Source: Guyanagaster necrorhizus (Eukaryota; Basidiomycota; Agaricomycetes; Agaricales; Physalacriaceae). Taken from it: a DNA stretch of 64,000 bases. Every line of letters begins with the position of its first letter. Positions within the stretch are counted from its first letter, which is position 1. The stretch spans positions 177,868 to 241,867 of the forward strand of contig NW_025064934.1 of the NCBI RefSeq assembly GCF_019112545.1. The letters run 5' to 3'. Below the pieces are notes generated by a model. That model did not search any database, was not told the origin of the DNA, and saw only the letters and a list, made by a program, of their open reading frames with translations. The translations under genes were made by a program, and so were the position numbers. This document shows, in pieces, positions 33,740 to 47,177 of the stretch.

Positions 33740-36500
33740 ATTATCTACCAAGAATTCAAGTTTTGCAAACTAGGGCAGTTAAGATGAGTATGGCCTTGAA
33801 TCCAGCAATAGCCACACTGGCATCCAGATACCACTGCATTCTCAGAAGCTACTGTATATGGATCTTGATATGAGGCACCTCCACCTCTATGAGGATGACC
33901 TTTCAGAGTGCCTGTGAGCTGCTGAGTATATAGATGACCAACTGGATTCAGAGCTGATGGATCTTATAGTCTGTTCTGTCTTGATTGCTGGATATCTTGC
34001 CACTTAGATAGACAGTGAGTGAATCCTAATGTAAGATGAGCAGTTAGAACCTAGGTACCTGATATCATGCAGTTTTTTCAATAGATCATCAAGCTGTTTC
34101 TGAGTTTGAATACCCTGCAAAAGAGGCTTAATAGCAGCATGTGATTCATGAAACACAGTGTGAGCAGGCACTATATCATTACTACACTGAATAGGTGCTG
34201 ATATTTTCAGGTGAAGTGCATGCAAAGGATTTAACCATGCTGCTGGTGGCATTGAGGCAAGAGGATCATGTCAGATTTGGTCTAATATGATTGATAGAAT
34301 GATGGAGGAGTCTAGTCCTTGATTTATATATCATCTGAGTGAGAAAATTGATATGATTCAGAATTAGATGAGAAAAGAGTATACTATGCACAAATGAGCC
34401 CAATACTAAAATACAATCCCCAGATGCAAGTTGCCAAGGCCTGAAAGAAATGCCAGCAGGGTATACCAAGATTGAGGAGCATATAGCAGTTGCATATATG
34501 TTTTCCATCAGATAAAACAGCAAGATAGTGTGTAGCATCTGTTCTGCCAAGATGTTGGATATGGAGAAGATGTATAACTGTCAATCCATATTATAAGATA
34601 AGATTTAACTGCTAGCATGTCAAAATCAGAGCATGATCAGTTCCAAATGTTGAGATCATTTGCTAACAGCATGGCCAAGTTAATACTTATATCGATCATA
34701 AAATAATTGAGCAGTTCTCACTTTCTCCTCATTGTTTTCCCAATTATATTCTATCTCACTCTCAATGCAGACTGCATATTTGGTCTACCATGGTAAGGCC
34801 ATAAGTATCAGAACAATAGTGGCACTGATAACAGGAGTACACACTCAATTTTTAATTCCTTCTAGTTTTTGAAGAACTTTGGTCTTATATAACATGCTGA
34901 GCTCCATCTGCTTAAAGCACATATGCAGGGCATATGGAACTATATGCTCATGTAATATTTGAAGAGGTTTCAGAAAGATACTTTCAATTGGCTTATCCTT
35001 TTGATATTGAGATAACTGTTCAGGCTTCAGCATAGGCTATAAGCAGCATGAGAAGTGGCTTACCTCATGAACATGAGTGTTATTTTGCTCTGATTGAGCT
35101 TCAGTGTGCTTACAAAGAGTGTTAAAGAGCTGCTTCAGAGAAGTTCTCAGACTTTCAAGTGGTTTGATCTATTAGTTCTCAATCTCAACATGTCCATTTG
35201 TATAGACACCACAAGTGAACACAGTGCTCACCCATGCTAAGGTTCAATGCTTTCAAGACATATATATTTCATCCTCCAGGTATGAATTAACTAGTGGATA
35301 TTGTGCAACAAGAATTCTCCATAGTCACTTGAATTCCTGAGGTGATACTGCTCTGTAAACCTTCCAAAAGTTGGTCTGAAAGTTTTTCCAGTCACCTCCT
35401 AGGATTGGCCATAACTTTTGCACAATATTTCCTTTCAGATGGTGAAGACAATAAACATGGAGTATTAATGGAAGAACTTTAGCAATGGCAGATATCAGTG
35501 CTCTATCTCGATCACTGATAAAGATTTCAGGAGGAGAATCAATGATAGCTAAGAAGTTCTGTAAAACCCAGCAAAAAATTGCAGCATCTTCTCTCTCTTG
35601 AACATAATAGAAGAGGTTATGAGCTTTATGAAACCCATCAAGCTCAACACCAATATTGAGAAGGTAACCACAATTAATATAGTTATAGCTATTATCATTG
35701 ATCAGAATATTATCATAAGAATGTGCAAGATGGACCTGGGCAGGAGACTTTCTCTCCTGTAGAGATTGGAGGATTGCTGAAATATCACCACCCATACTGT
35801 CAATTTTCTGGCAAGCAGAGTGCTTGATGCCAGCAACAAGATTTCTGACCTGGTGATGCCCCAAAGGATGAGTGTCAATCTGATTGTTTAAGACAGAACA
35901 AATCTGTGCTGATGTTAAATTTGCTTTAACAAGATTTCAAACTTCATCTTTATCTTTACTTGTTAGCAGCAGCTGGAGGATAGATCCAGGAGCTACAAGA
36001 GGACCATGATTATGCTCCAGATTGATTGTTTTGATATGCCATTGAATCTTCATTTGTGATAGATATTCCAGAAATATCACAGACAATGTTTACATGAGCA
36101 TGGCAGTCTGTTTTGATTGATCTTCCCTCTCAGTGATCCCCAGGATCAATATTCAGACAATGAACTGATTTATGCTTTTCATACTGGTTGCAGCATATGG
36201 TTTTCCTTCAAATCATCCCATTTCCATCTCAGTGAATATGAGAATGCTTCCATTTATGACTCAACAAGCTCTCTTGGTATATAACAGTCTTGATTGCCTC
36301 CTCCAGTGTGTTATACATTATGCTCCAACATAGAACTGCTTGTGCAGATACCACATTGACACATGCTGGTGGAGACAAAAGCTGAATAGATGGCAACTGC
36401 TTTTAATACTGTTTTACACACTTTTATGAGGTGAAGATACAAGTTGAATAGATGATGACTGCTTTTTGACTATAATAGTGCCTTTATGTTGTTTGGGAGG
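33740..36500 (-). pseudogene. MULE/FAR1-like transposase relic
   Basis: On the - strand, N- to C-terminal: a Pro/Ser-rich region (36,500-36,400), a degraded FAR1-like part with CHAHVNIVCDISG, a 179-codon open piece (35,864-35,325) with the MULE transposase core (YGLL-type LLNIGVELDGFHKAHNLFYY and EIFISDRDRALISAI, then VYCLHHLKGNI), the SWIM zinc motif HICNCYMLLNLGIPCWHFF (34,480) and a final CCHC-like knuckle CGYCWIQGHTHLNC (about 33,810). The domain order is that of fungal MULE elements. Stops separate the pieces. Terminal inverted repeats were not found. Confidence 0.82.
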
Positions 36501-38517
36501 TGGAGATGGTAGGAACTGAATGTATGGTGACTGTTTCTTGATTCTGACCTGCTTTGTAGAAGGTGGTGGTGATAAAAGGACCAATGATGGAGAATATTTG
36601 ATCTCCTATTTTGATTTGACTTTAGATGGTCTTGGCAAGTGTGACAACAAAAGAATTACAGATGGCAATTGCAAACATGGCATTGAGAGACTAGCTTCTT
36701 GCTTTATTTCAAAGGCTGCACCAAGAGGAGAATAACATAGAGAATCAAAGCTTCCTTGTGGCTAAAGATCTAATATGGTCAGTAGCAGTGTCAGATGTAG
36801 ACTGGAAAGATTTCAATCCAAGAATTTGAATATAGGATGAGTTTCCTATGATTGATTGGTCACTATAGTAATAATAGTGAATGAATCTAACATACTAGTA
36901 GTCTATAGATATTATACTCATTATAGCTGGTCAAACTAATCGAATAGCTGAGAGCAAGATCTTCACATTTATTATCACAAGATTCAATGCAATCAAAGAA
37001 GGACTGGTGTAGCACAAATAGTCAGATACATGTTGAAAATAAATATAGCCATACTCATGAAATTTTGATTTTGAGATATGTTATGATATACTAATAAGTC
37101 TCATAGTAAGATCTCTTGAAAATTGCCAGAGAATAATGGATCCTATTAAGGAATATCAGACTGAGCATGTATCTTCATAAAATTATAGGCCAAGATACCA
37201 CAGCTACCATAGCCACCACTAGGATCCTGCAGTAGTACACTCTATGTGACAATATCAACATGAGGTTCAACACCATCAATTATCCAGTTAAAAACATCTT
37301 AAATGTCATATGCCAGTGGATAGTGAAGTGTATTTCCATGTTCAAAAAGCCCAAGATGACTGAAAAAGTAACCAACAAAGTGATTGTTGTTCCAGACAAT
37401 AAATCCATACAATTTGACTCTTATGAAAGCCAATCTGTGTTAAAATGCAAGAATTTCAGGGGAAAAGAAGTGTGGGTTTTGTGAATAGCACCACTGTGCA
37501 TCTGCAAAAAAAGATGTGAGAAAAAACAGACAAGTTGGATCCTTGCTTAGAAGGGCTACTTGGAAATACAGAAACTCAGATGCAAGATTCAGGACATTTT
37601 TCTTGACCCACTTCTCTCTTAGTAAATGCCCAAGTTTCTATAGCCATACATAAGCAGAATAAAAGCCCTGAACAAACAAAAAAGGTCTTGACTAGAGGAA
37701 TAAGATATGGTCATGTGCAGGCAGAAGCTGATTGGTAATAATTGAATTGATGAGACATTTTGCTAAAGAAACACTCTTATGATGATTGTTGATAATGACA
37801 CACAGACATAACTATAAATTATTAGATTAACTTATCAAACTCACAACATGGAGCATACTTTAGAGAAATGAAATTCTGTGTTTAATTTTTGTTATTCAGA
37901 TGAATAGTGATATTCACAAAACAATATCCTTGTTCATAGGCAGTTGGAAAGTGTTAAATGATAGTGGCTAGATCTGCACCATTGGGAATTATGTTGTTGG
38001 ATAGAATTAGCATACCAGATGCAGTAGATGAGATGTCTGTATCTTAGACAAAGTTTGACAATGAATATCTTGGTGCAATGCTGGGGTAGTCAAGGTCCAC
38101 AATACTTGAAAATGTCAATTTGTCAAAGAAACTGTCTGAGAATTTTGCAGAAGGACTTGGTGACTGATACTTGGTAAAACCATGTAATGCAGCCATGACT
38201 TAGAGAGAGAAAAGTGAGATGGTTGAGAAAGACTGCAGAAAGACAGTGTATTTATATTTTTCTCAGTATGATAACCACTTCAAGTAAAGCTACTGAAATG
38301 TCAACTACAATACAATGGACAAAAATGGATTTAACCTTGTTCATTACTACCTCCTGCTCAGTTTTTATTGAGAAGACATGGCTCAGTGTGTCACAGCTGT
38401 TGAGGTTTGGGATTGAGATAAGGGTTGTAAACAAGTATAGAAAAGTTGTATTACACAACTATAGTTGGAGTTTATAGCAAGTTCCTTCAACATTGAAAAA
38501 ATTTTAGCTACCTATAT
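36501..38517. other. Decayed DNA with one unrecognised - strand coding trace
   Basis: AT-rich. On the - strand at about 38,165-37,830 a frame with few stops reads TKYQSPSPSAKFSDSFFDKL then VDLDYPSIAPRYSLSNFV and AYEQGYCFVNITIHLNNKN, which looks like real but unassigned protein. A + strand frame at 37,260-37,484 overlaps nothing I recognise. It could be an accessory gene of the neighbouring MULE or a fungal gene fragment. Confidence 0.35.
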
Positions 38518-39038
38518 TGTTACAATTTTTTCCATTTTCTATTTTCTTTTTCTTTGAAAATGACTCCTATCTTTGCTTAGTCAAGGCACTTAGGCCAGTG
38601 CTTAGAACCATGGGAATGCTTAGCTCAGCAACCCAATCAGTCATCATCTTATCATGCTACTGTGTGCTGTGAAGGGAGAGACAATGCTCCTTTTATTTCC
38701 CAATTGCAGCAGCAACAGCACAACAGCAAGACAACAGCTTTTGTGGAGAGCCTGGCAACAGCAGGGGTAACAGCTCTATGACAGACAATATCTTTTGTGA
38801 ACAGTTATTAATAGCCAGATAACAGAACAGTATTTAAGTAGCACTATTTTTGCTGTAGTAGCTCCAGTGTTAAGCTAAAGTTTATTCTTCACCATCTACT
38901 CTCGAGCTCAAGCTTTTGCTGATGCCTTGACAATACAACTCTATTAACACATCAATGAACTCAGTCAGTCTAACCCGAAGTGTGAGGTTCTGAACTGTTT
39001 ATCACATGTTGATAGTCATGTGGAATTTGGGCTTAACA
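38518..39038 (+). repeat. Element D 5' LTR (521 bp)
   Basis: TGTTACAATTTTTTCC to GGGCTTAACA. TATTTAAG at 38,831 and the predicted start AGTGTTAAGCTAA at 38,866-38,878 are 35 nt apart. The site after the LTR, TTAGCTTAACACT (39,040-39,052), is perfectly complementary to that start. Confidence 0.95.
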
Positions 39039-39093
39039 ATTAGCTTAACACTTATTATTCCCTTCCTTAAGCCCAATTGTGCTGAGGAACCAA

Positions 39094-39304
39094 ATGCCCC
39101 CTGCTCTTAACCCTTCCGATCCAAACTTTACTCACAAGTTCTTTAAACTCTTGGCTTCTATCATAGGAATTTTGATCGGTTTATTGGTGATCATACAGCT
39201 GTGCCATGGATGCCAATTGATCATAGCTTGGACAATCAGGCACTATTATGAATTCCAATGCATCTGAACCATTCTCCACAATGTTACACCAGACCTCCCC
39301 CTCC
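39094..39304 (+). CDS. Element D ORF0, small membrane-helix protein (relic)
   Basis: Opens at the first ATG after the LTR. It begins MPPALNPSDPNFTHKFFKLL, then SIIGILIGLLVIIQLC (a likely membrane helix) and AWTIRHYYEFQC before a TGA, after which the conserved NVTPDLPLHDIP follows in frame. Frame +1 to gag. The same order exists in A, B, C, E and I. The function is unknown; it may be a separate product or an N-terminal extension joined to gag by frameshifting. Confidence 0.55.
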
Positions 39305-42289
39305 ATGATATCCCTGCCTCTGCCTGACAGTCTTTCTGACCCACAGAAGAAACAGATCCTGAAAATGTCTCTGAGAGCTCGACTCAGGAATGTCCTAGGG
39401 AAGAAGAGGAGCAGCATCAGCAGCACACATACCCTCTATGACTCCCATCTGCAGTTGTCTGAGACTCTGGAAACCCTTGGGCTACAGGGTTTCAATGACT
39501 CTGATCCGACACCCCCATCTCATCCTCCAAGCAAGGCATCCCAGCAACAAGGACAACAAGCTCTGTCTCTAGCACCAGCATTGGGCACCATGCTAGAGAC
39601 TCCTTGGATGCCCCATGGATGGCTCAAGAAACTGTGGGTTCCAGGGGCCATAGGTCCTAAAGATCAATGTCAGCACAAAGCAGAAGTACTGACCACAGAA
39701 CAGGAGTCAATAGTGACCCCTACTGAAATGATGACAGCAACAAGCACCACTGGTGGTGAACTGCTGCCATTGAAGCTGACCAGTTGGAGTGCTGTGCAGC
39801 TAGTGGTAATACTAGCAGAATAGAGGGCATATGAATGGTTCCAGCAGGAATACAACCAACCTTGGCCCTTCCTTTGGTCCTCTCCAGAGAGGACTAAATT
39901 CGACATGCCCAAAACCTTCCTGAGTACAGGCAGGAGCAAGCATGCATCAACAATGAAATCATGAGGAAGAACATCCTCTTTGGGTGGTACCTCCAGGCAT
40001 GAGCAGCAGAGGAGCATCGAAGGAATGAGGGAGGTAGTCAGACTACTACAGCCATTAGAACAACCATCTCCAACTCCCCATTCCAAGAACTGGCCACTCC
40101 CACTACTGAGTCTGACCCCTGGGCAGATCTCATCAGGAATGAGGCCTTGAGTCACCTCAGTGACAGTTGCCTATTATCATATGAGACTGATACCATTACA
40201 GATACAGATGACATCCCCATCTGAGGAAATGAGATACCAGAGGACCAAGGAGTCATCAGTGGGGATGATGAGAGTATTGACTCCACTGGCAATCTCAAGA
40301 AGTTTCTCGATGGGAACTTTGCAGCTTTATTTCTCAACCTGAAGTTTTACAGAAACTTCCACCAGTATCATAGAGCAATGGCACCAGGAACAACAACAAG
40401 CATTGAGGAGCCACCAGAGCAGTCCAAGCAGCCTGCTCCTTGACCCAGATCTGATGATGCTGGTCCCAGCACACAACCCCAGCCCAGCCACCCCAGAGGT
40501 CTTTGACTCACATGACAGTTCTCTCCTAGAGAAAGAGGAGGTGACTGACATGGACAATGAGGACAAGGGGGAGGACCTTGATCAGAGAGTCGAGGATCCT
40601 CTCTCTGAGTGGAAGGCAGGATTTAAGCCTCTGACAGAGGAGGAGTTATGGGAGAAGGAGTGTGAAGCATGAGCAGAGGAATTCATTCAGTTGTACCAAG
40701 AGCAGGTAGCCAAATTGTGGAAGGACAATCTCTGGTTGAGATCATCCATGGGATGAAGGTATGCCTCTGCTAATTTTATTGAGCATGAGGAAATTTTGCA
40801 ATATGTGACCACCAAGCAGACCATTTTTAATTCTAATCAAAGATATTTACATTATCAGATGGGACCACTACCATCATACAAGCCGAAGTATGGCAGAAGA
40901 ACAGCACCTATACCATGGATGCCAAGTGTGATGCTGCCCAAATCAGCATACACAACTCCATCAATCTGATCAGCAGTGACAAGATATTCTTTCACCATGT
41001 CAGCCATCCACAGCTCAGCATCTTGGCTTTCTCAATATCGACCCAAGCCAAGTAGCCATTTCTCAAACCTATGGAGATTTCCAGTCCAGTGACCATTTGC
41101 CAGACAACCACTGCCTGATGAAGCTAAAGGCAGTAGAGGAGCCTCTGTGGCTCCAGAAGGAGATGACCCTGATGCCACAGCCTAAGGCTGGACCATCCAG
41201 AATGGGCAGATCATGCAGAAGAAGCCTCCTCCATTAGAAAGTTCTATGGCTGATGATGGATCCCTTCATTCCTTCTCTGGTCCACCAGAAGAATGGGCAG
41301 GCCTGCCAGGGGGGGTGTCCCTGAACCTGATGCCCTCTATCACTGCAGGGGCACAAATTTTAAAGGTCACACTGACTCTTGTACAGGACCCACTCCCCTT
41401 TAAAGGGGCTTCAGATGACATTGATTGATTTCTTATGGATTGCGATCAATACTTCCAAGTGTTTGCCTCATACTTCTTACTCAACATATACAAGGTGACA
41501 TATGCTTTGACTTATCTGAAGAATAAGGTGAAGGTATGGTGGGTGCTTCTTGCCCCTGCCTTCTGGTCAACCATGTGATAATATCACCAATACCTCTCAT
41601 AGCCAGTATTCAAACAAATGATCTGAGACAAATTCATGAATCCAGCCATCCAGAAAGTCCACAAACAGAAGATGAAGGACTACAAGATGGGTGACAAGGC
41701 AGCCACCAACTACTTCAATAAGTTAGAATGACTCAGAAAGCTCACTGGGGTACAGGAGGATGTGGCTGATACCAGACAAATGGTTGAATATATGAAACGA
41801 GGACTATCATCCTTGTACCTCAAGACTATTTCTGATCTCAGCCATAGTATCCCAGTCAGTTATGAGGAGTGAAAGACCAGAATTATCATCATGTGGTGAG
41901 AACAGCAGTGGCAGAAGGTGGAATTGTCCACCCTATCATGGGATGGACACTGAACTCAGAGACAGGGTTGGAAGCCCTCTACCTCCCAGGCAACCACGTT
42001 ATCTAAGCCTGGTGGCTCAGCCCCAACTTCTCAATATGTCAAGAAGCAAACTGGTATAGGCATGACATATATCAGAACAGATAAGCTGATGGACATGGAT
42101 CACCTCAAGAAGGGAGGAAAGTGTTTTAATTGTGGTCAGAAGGGCTACATGGCATGAAACTGTCCCCAGAAGAAGGACAAATGCATCCAAGAAGATATTT
42201 GAGCACAGATTGCTGAGTTGATGAAGAAGGAACAGGACCTTGGCCAAGAAGACAAGGCCAAGGAGGTAAAAGGTGAGACTGAGCAGTGA
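39305..42289 (+). pseudogene. Element D gag
   Basis: Starts MISLPLPDSLSDPQKKQ, homologous to the element E gag start MTSPPLPEQ. A 173-codon stretch is open to 39,823 and includes GTMLETPWMPHGWL. Further open pieces at 40,403-40,672 (acidic, with WKAGFKPLTEEELW) and capsid frames around 41,400-41,900 with FKGASDDID follow, then zinc knuckle CFNCGQKGYMA-C near 42,122 (His changed to Tyr). Ends at TGA 42,287-42,289. Stops are mainly TGA. Confidence 0.8.
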
Positions 42290-45200
42290 GTGATTTCACT
42301 GACTCGGCCAAGAACACAAATAACAGGTCACAAACTGCTGGACAGACTGATATTTTACCCTCTATAGTACCATCCCCTATGTCTAAATTATGTGTGCATT
42401 CAAATATACCCAACCCTGTTACTCATTATTATGAATTGCCTAAGGAACTGACTCCAATGACTCAAGTGCTGACAAAGAGCTGAAGAAGGGCAGAAAGCCC
42501 CAAAGGTGTGTCATTATTAAAAGTTCATCAAGCTAAATATATGAAACAGACTCAATCACCTATGGGCTGAACAGGGGTAGAGAATCCTACTGATTGGTTA
42601 AAGCCATTCGACACCAAGTGGACTTAGTGAGCCATCAAGGATGCAAAGGACAAAGCAGCAGCAAAGACAGTACTCAAGAACTGGGTACACAAGACCTGAG
42701 CCAAAGAAGTGATCAATGAGATGATCACTGGAATGAGGGCCATGGAATGGTGCTAAGCTCTGGAATGGCTTGACAAATTGCATGGACCATAAAAATTCAT
42801 CTGATGATCCAAGTCTCCAGAATAAGATCTATTGGCTAAAGTTCAGATCGAGATGTTAATGTCTTGATCTACCTATGCAGTCACTGCCCTGATTGACAGT
42901 GGCTGCACAGAGAGTTCCATCAATTGGGCTTTCATCAACAAGCACCAACTGCCCACTCAGACAACAGCAGTGCCTATCCCAGTCTATAATGCAGATGGAA
43001 CAAAGAACTAAGCCAGATCAATTACTGAATATGTGGAGCTCAGGCTCACAATCGGAGATCATTCAGAATGAATCAATCTGGCAGTAACCAACTTAGAAAC
43101 TAAGAAAGTATTTCTTGGTCATGATTGGCTAATCAGACACAATCTGCTAATCAATTGGAAAACCAGATGCATCATCTTCGCTCGATGCCATTGCCAGAAG
43201 ATTCCATTTGAACTACCAGATGAAGATCCCAAGGACCAGTAGGATGAAGAGATGGAAGACAGTGAAACAATTCTTGCCATTGATTTACAAAGGGCCATCA
43301 GCATTTGAGCCATACACTATGCTAATGACCTGGCAGCAAAAGCTAATGCTGAAAAAGAGGAAAGGATCTTTGAGGAAATGGTACCTGAGTGAGCATGAGA
43401 TTATTGGGACTTATTTGAAAAGGAAAGTTTTGATGAATTACCCAACCTAAAGCCCTGGGACCATGCCATTGAATTAATCCTCAACTTGAATGCCAATCTA
43501 AATTGCAAGTGTTACCCACTGGGCAATAACGAACAACAAGAGTTAGACAAGTTCCTCAAGGAGAACTTGTCTAGCGAAAGGATCTGACCATCAAAGTCCC
43601 TGATGGCATCACCCTTCTTTTTCATCAAAAAGAAGGATGAGAAACTTTGACTGGTACAGGATTATCAGAAGCTTAATGAGATGACAATCAAGAATCATTA
43701 TCCACTTCCTTTAATTTCAGAATTGATGGACAAACTCCAAGGTGCCAAGTACTACACCAAATTGGATGTTTGGTGGGGGTACAACAATGTATGCATCAAG
43801 AAAGGTGATGAGTGGAAAGCCATCTTTTGAACTAACCATGATTTGTTCAAACTGATGGTTATATTCTTTGGACTCACCAACTCACTGGCCACCTTCCAGT
43901 GGATGATGAATGACATCTTCAAAGATCTCATTGCCACAGAGAAGGTAATGATCTACTTGGACGACATACTCATCATGTCCAAAACCAAGAAGAAACACTG
44001 AAGGATAGTACAACAAGTACTGTCCTTAATGAGAAAGCATTGACTTTTCCTCAAGGTTGAGAAGTGTGAGTTCAAGGTATTAGAAACTGAATACCTCAGA
44101 GTCATTATCAGTGAGGGAAGCATCAGAATGGACCCTGTTAAAGTGGCAGGGGTAACTGAATGGCCAGAACTGATGAAGAAGAAGGAACTGCAATCTTTTC
44201 TTAGATTCACCAACTTCTACTGATGATTTATCCAGGATTACAGCAAAATAGTCTGACTGATGACACAATTGACCAGGAATTCCCCATGGACTTGGGGAAT
44301 TTTCCAACAGGCAGTGTTTAATGATCTTAAATGCTGATTAGCTGAAGACATCATTCTGGCCATACCAAGTCAGGATGGAAGATTCAGAGTGGAGGCTGAC
44401 TCCAGTGAAGGCACTATTGGAGCTGTACTCTCACAGGAACAAGATGGCAAATGGTGACCAGTCACTTTTATGTCAAAGGTGCTCATAGTAACAGAGCATA
44501 ATTATGAAATCTACAACAAGGAACTCCTCACTATAATACTCACTCTTGCCAAATGGTGGCATTATCTCATTGGAGCCATTCACACTTTTGAAATTTGGAC
44601 CAATCATCAAAACCTATGATACTTCTGACAACCCCAAAAGCTTAATCACAGACAAGCCAGATGGGTCACAGAATTATCTGAATACAAATACACACTGCAC
44701 CACAAGGCTGGAGCAGCAAACAAGAAGGCCAATTTCCTCAGCTGCAGGGCAGATCATAACCAAGAAGGAGATGACAACAAGGAGGTTGTATTACTACAAC
44801 CAGAACACTTCCAGGTGATGATCATGCCAATAGAAGAAGAGATGCATGAACACATCAAAAGTGCCATATGAGATCCCCACAAGTGGAATCAGAAGATTGC
44901 TCCATCACTCAACTATGAGTGGGGGCTGAAGAAAGAAGGAGGAATGATCTGCTACAACAGACAGATCTATATTCCAAGAGAGCAGAGACTTCAAGGTGAC
45001 ATCATTGCCACCTACCATGATCATGCGACCACTAGACATTCAGGGATCACTAAAATAAAGGAATTAGTCTTGAGAGAATATTGGTGGCCAAAGATAGACC
45101 ATGATATCACCTGATACATCAAAGCTTGCAAAGTTTGCCAATGAGGCAAGACTTCAACACAATCCAGGGCAGCTCCACTTCATTCAAATGAGGTCTCTTT

Positions 45201-46494
45201 GTCACCATAGACCCACATCTTGGTAGATATGATAACTGGACTTCCTGAAAGTGACAGCTATGATGCAATCATCATCATAGTCAATCACTTCTTGAAGGCA
45301 ATCATTCTGATTGCCTGCTTGACAGAACTCACATCTGAGGGATAGGCAAAAATACTATGCAATGAGGTATATGCAAAATATGGCATGCCTCAAATAGTAA
45401 TTTCAGACAGAGGACCACAATTCATGTCCAAATTCTTAGATGACTGATACCAACTCCTCAACATCAAATGAAATGCCTCAACAGCATACCATCCACAAAC
45501 AGATGGCCAAACAGAATGGGCCAACCAAGAAATCAAAAAGTACCTCTGACTTTTCATCAGCTATCAACAGGATGACTGGACAGAGTGGCTAGCACTAGCT
45601 GCATTCCAACACAACAACAGAATTCACTCAGCAACGAGTAAAACACTGTTCTTTGTGAACTACAGATGGAACCCACCAGTTGCACAAATGGAACGTGTTC
45701 ACACAACAACACCAGCATCAATGGACTTTGCAACAATGATGGCAAAGATCCACAAGGAAACTAAGACAGCCCTCGAAAAGGCTGCCTCAATGATGAAGAA
45801 GCAATATGACAAACACTGACATCTAGCATATAAATATTCAACCAATGATAAGGTTTGGTTGGATACAACAAATCTCTATCTGCCAAGACCAAAGCAGAAA
45901 TTGGCAGACAAAAGAACAGGACTATTCAAAGTCATCACCAAAGTCAGCAACTCCACATACAAGTTGCAACTATCCACAACCTGGAAAGTTCATAATGTTT
46001 TTAATGAAACATTGTTGACACCATACATGGCTCCCACCTTTCCAAATCAAGAACAACCACCTCCACCTCTAGCAGAACTCATCAATGATGAAGAACACTA
46101 TAAAATCGACAAAGTGCTAAACCACAAAACCCAAAAGGTTAAAGCACAAGGTGGAGGCATGAAAACAACCATTGACTATCTAGTCAGCTGGAAAGGATAT
46201 GGACCAGAATCAAACCAATGGGTCAATGAAAAATACATGAATGCAGACAAGGCAATTCAAGACTACAAGCACAAAATCAACAAGGTGGATGTAGAGGGGG
46301 TCATGTTCAACATTATCCCTGAGCAAATATATCCACCTGTGGTCAATGTCTTTATGAATCTGCAATCCTGTCCTACAACAGGTCCAGCAGATCAACCACC
46401 TGGGATCAGCAGAAGACATGTGGGAACACAGAGCATCAACATCAGAGAGGATGGAGAGGCTGACCCTGCGATGGATGAGCCAGAAATGGTATGA
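42286..46494 (+). pseudogene. Element D pol with C-terminal chromodomain
   Basis: Protease site DSGCTESS (42,890), RT with [20 protein letters not shown] and IYLDDILIMSK (43,950), RNase H with VTEHNYEIYNKELLTI, integrase with HDHATTRHS...CKVCQ, VISDRGPQFMSKF and TDGQTEWANQEI (the acidic triad is present), then an open 211-codon end (45,859-46,494) carrying the chromodomain TTIDYLVSWKGYGPESNQW and a hydrophilic tail. It is the best-preserved pol among the decayed copies, with about twenty stops, nearly all TGA. Confidence 0.9.
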
Positions 46495-46651
46495 CATATA
46501 GGATCAGAGCATCCACCATCTGCAGAACCTCTACCAAGGGATATACAGTGAAGAGCAATCTCCAAGGAGGATGGAGGTGCTGATGCTGTGACTGACCAGG
46601 ATGACTTATCCTGACTTAACCATCAGGATGATGGTCTTAAGAAGGGGGTAA

Positions 46652-47177
46652 TATTATGATTTTTTCCATTTTCCATTTTCTTTTTCTTTGGAAATGACTC
46701 CTATCTTTGCTTAGTCAAGGCACTTAGGCCAGTGCTTAGAACCATGGGAATGCTTAGCTCAGCAACCCAATCAGTCATCATCTTATCATGCTGCTGTATG
46801 CTGTAAAGGGAGAGACAATGCTCCTTTTGTTCTCCAATTGCAGTGCAGCAGTAACAGCACAACAGCAAGACAACAGCTTTTGTGGAGAGCCTGGCAACAG
46901 CAGGGGTAACAGCTCTATGACAGACAATATCTTTTGTGAACAGTTATTAATAGCCAGATAACAGAACAGTATTTAAGTAGCACCATTTTTGCTGTAGTAG
47001 CTCTAGCATTAAGCTAAAGTTTATTCTTCACTATCTACTCTCGAGCTCAAGCCTTTGCCAACATCTTGACAACACAACTCTATTAACACATCAGTGAACT
47101 CAGTCAGTCTAACCCGAAGTGCAAGGTTCTGAACTGTTTATCACATGTTGATAGTCACATGGAATTTGGGCTTAACA
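46652..47177 (+). repeat. Element D 3' LTR (526 bp)
   Basis: Starts TATTATGATTTTTTCC, where the first G of TG has become A, and ends GGGCTTAACA. The polypurine tract AAGAAGGGGGTAA precedes it. Compared with the 5' LTR, former CpG sites read TG in one copy and CA in the other (CATTATAAG-type changes such as AGCATTAAG versus AGTGTTAAG). Confidence 0.93.

Larger units (their letters stand above)
38518..47177 (+). mobile_element. Gypsy element D, complete chromodomain copy
   Basis: An 8,660-bp element with LTRs of 521 and 526 bp and perfect TATAT target duplications (38,513-38,517 and 47,178-47,182). It contains a primer-binding site, ORF0, gag, pol and chromodomain in order. It represents a diverged subfamily (LTR sequence and primer region differ from B and E). 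The reading frames are broken mainly by TGA. Confidence 0.95.

Noticed and set aside
36520..36735. 71-codon + strand frame as a gene
   Set aside because: The - strand reads as the Pro/Ser-rich N-terminal region of the MULE relic; the + frame has no family-like features.
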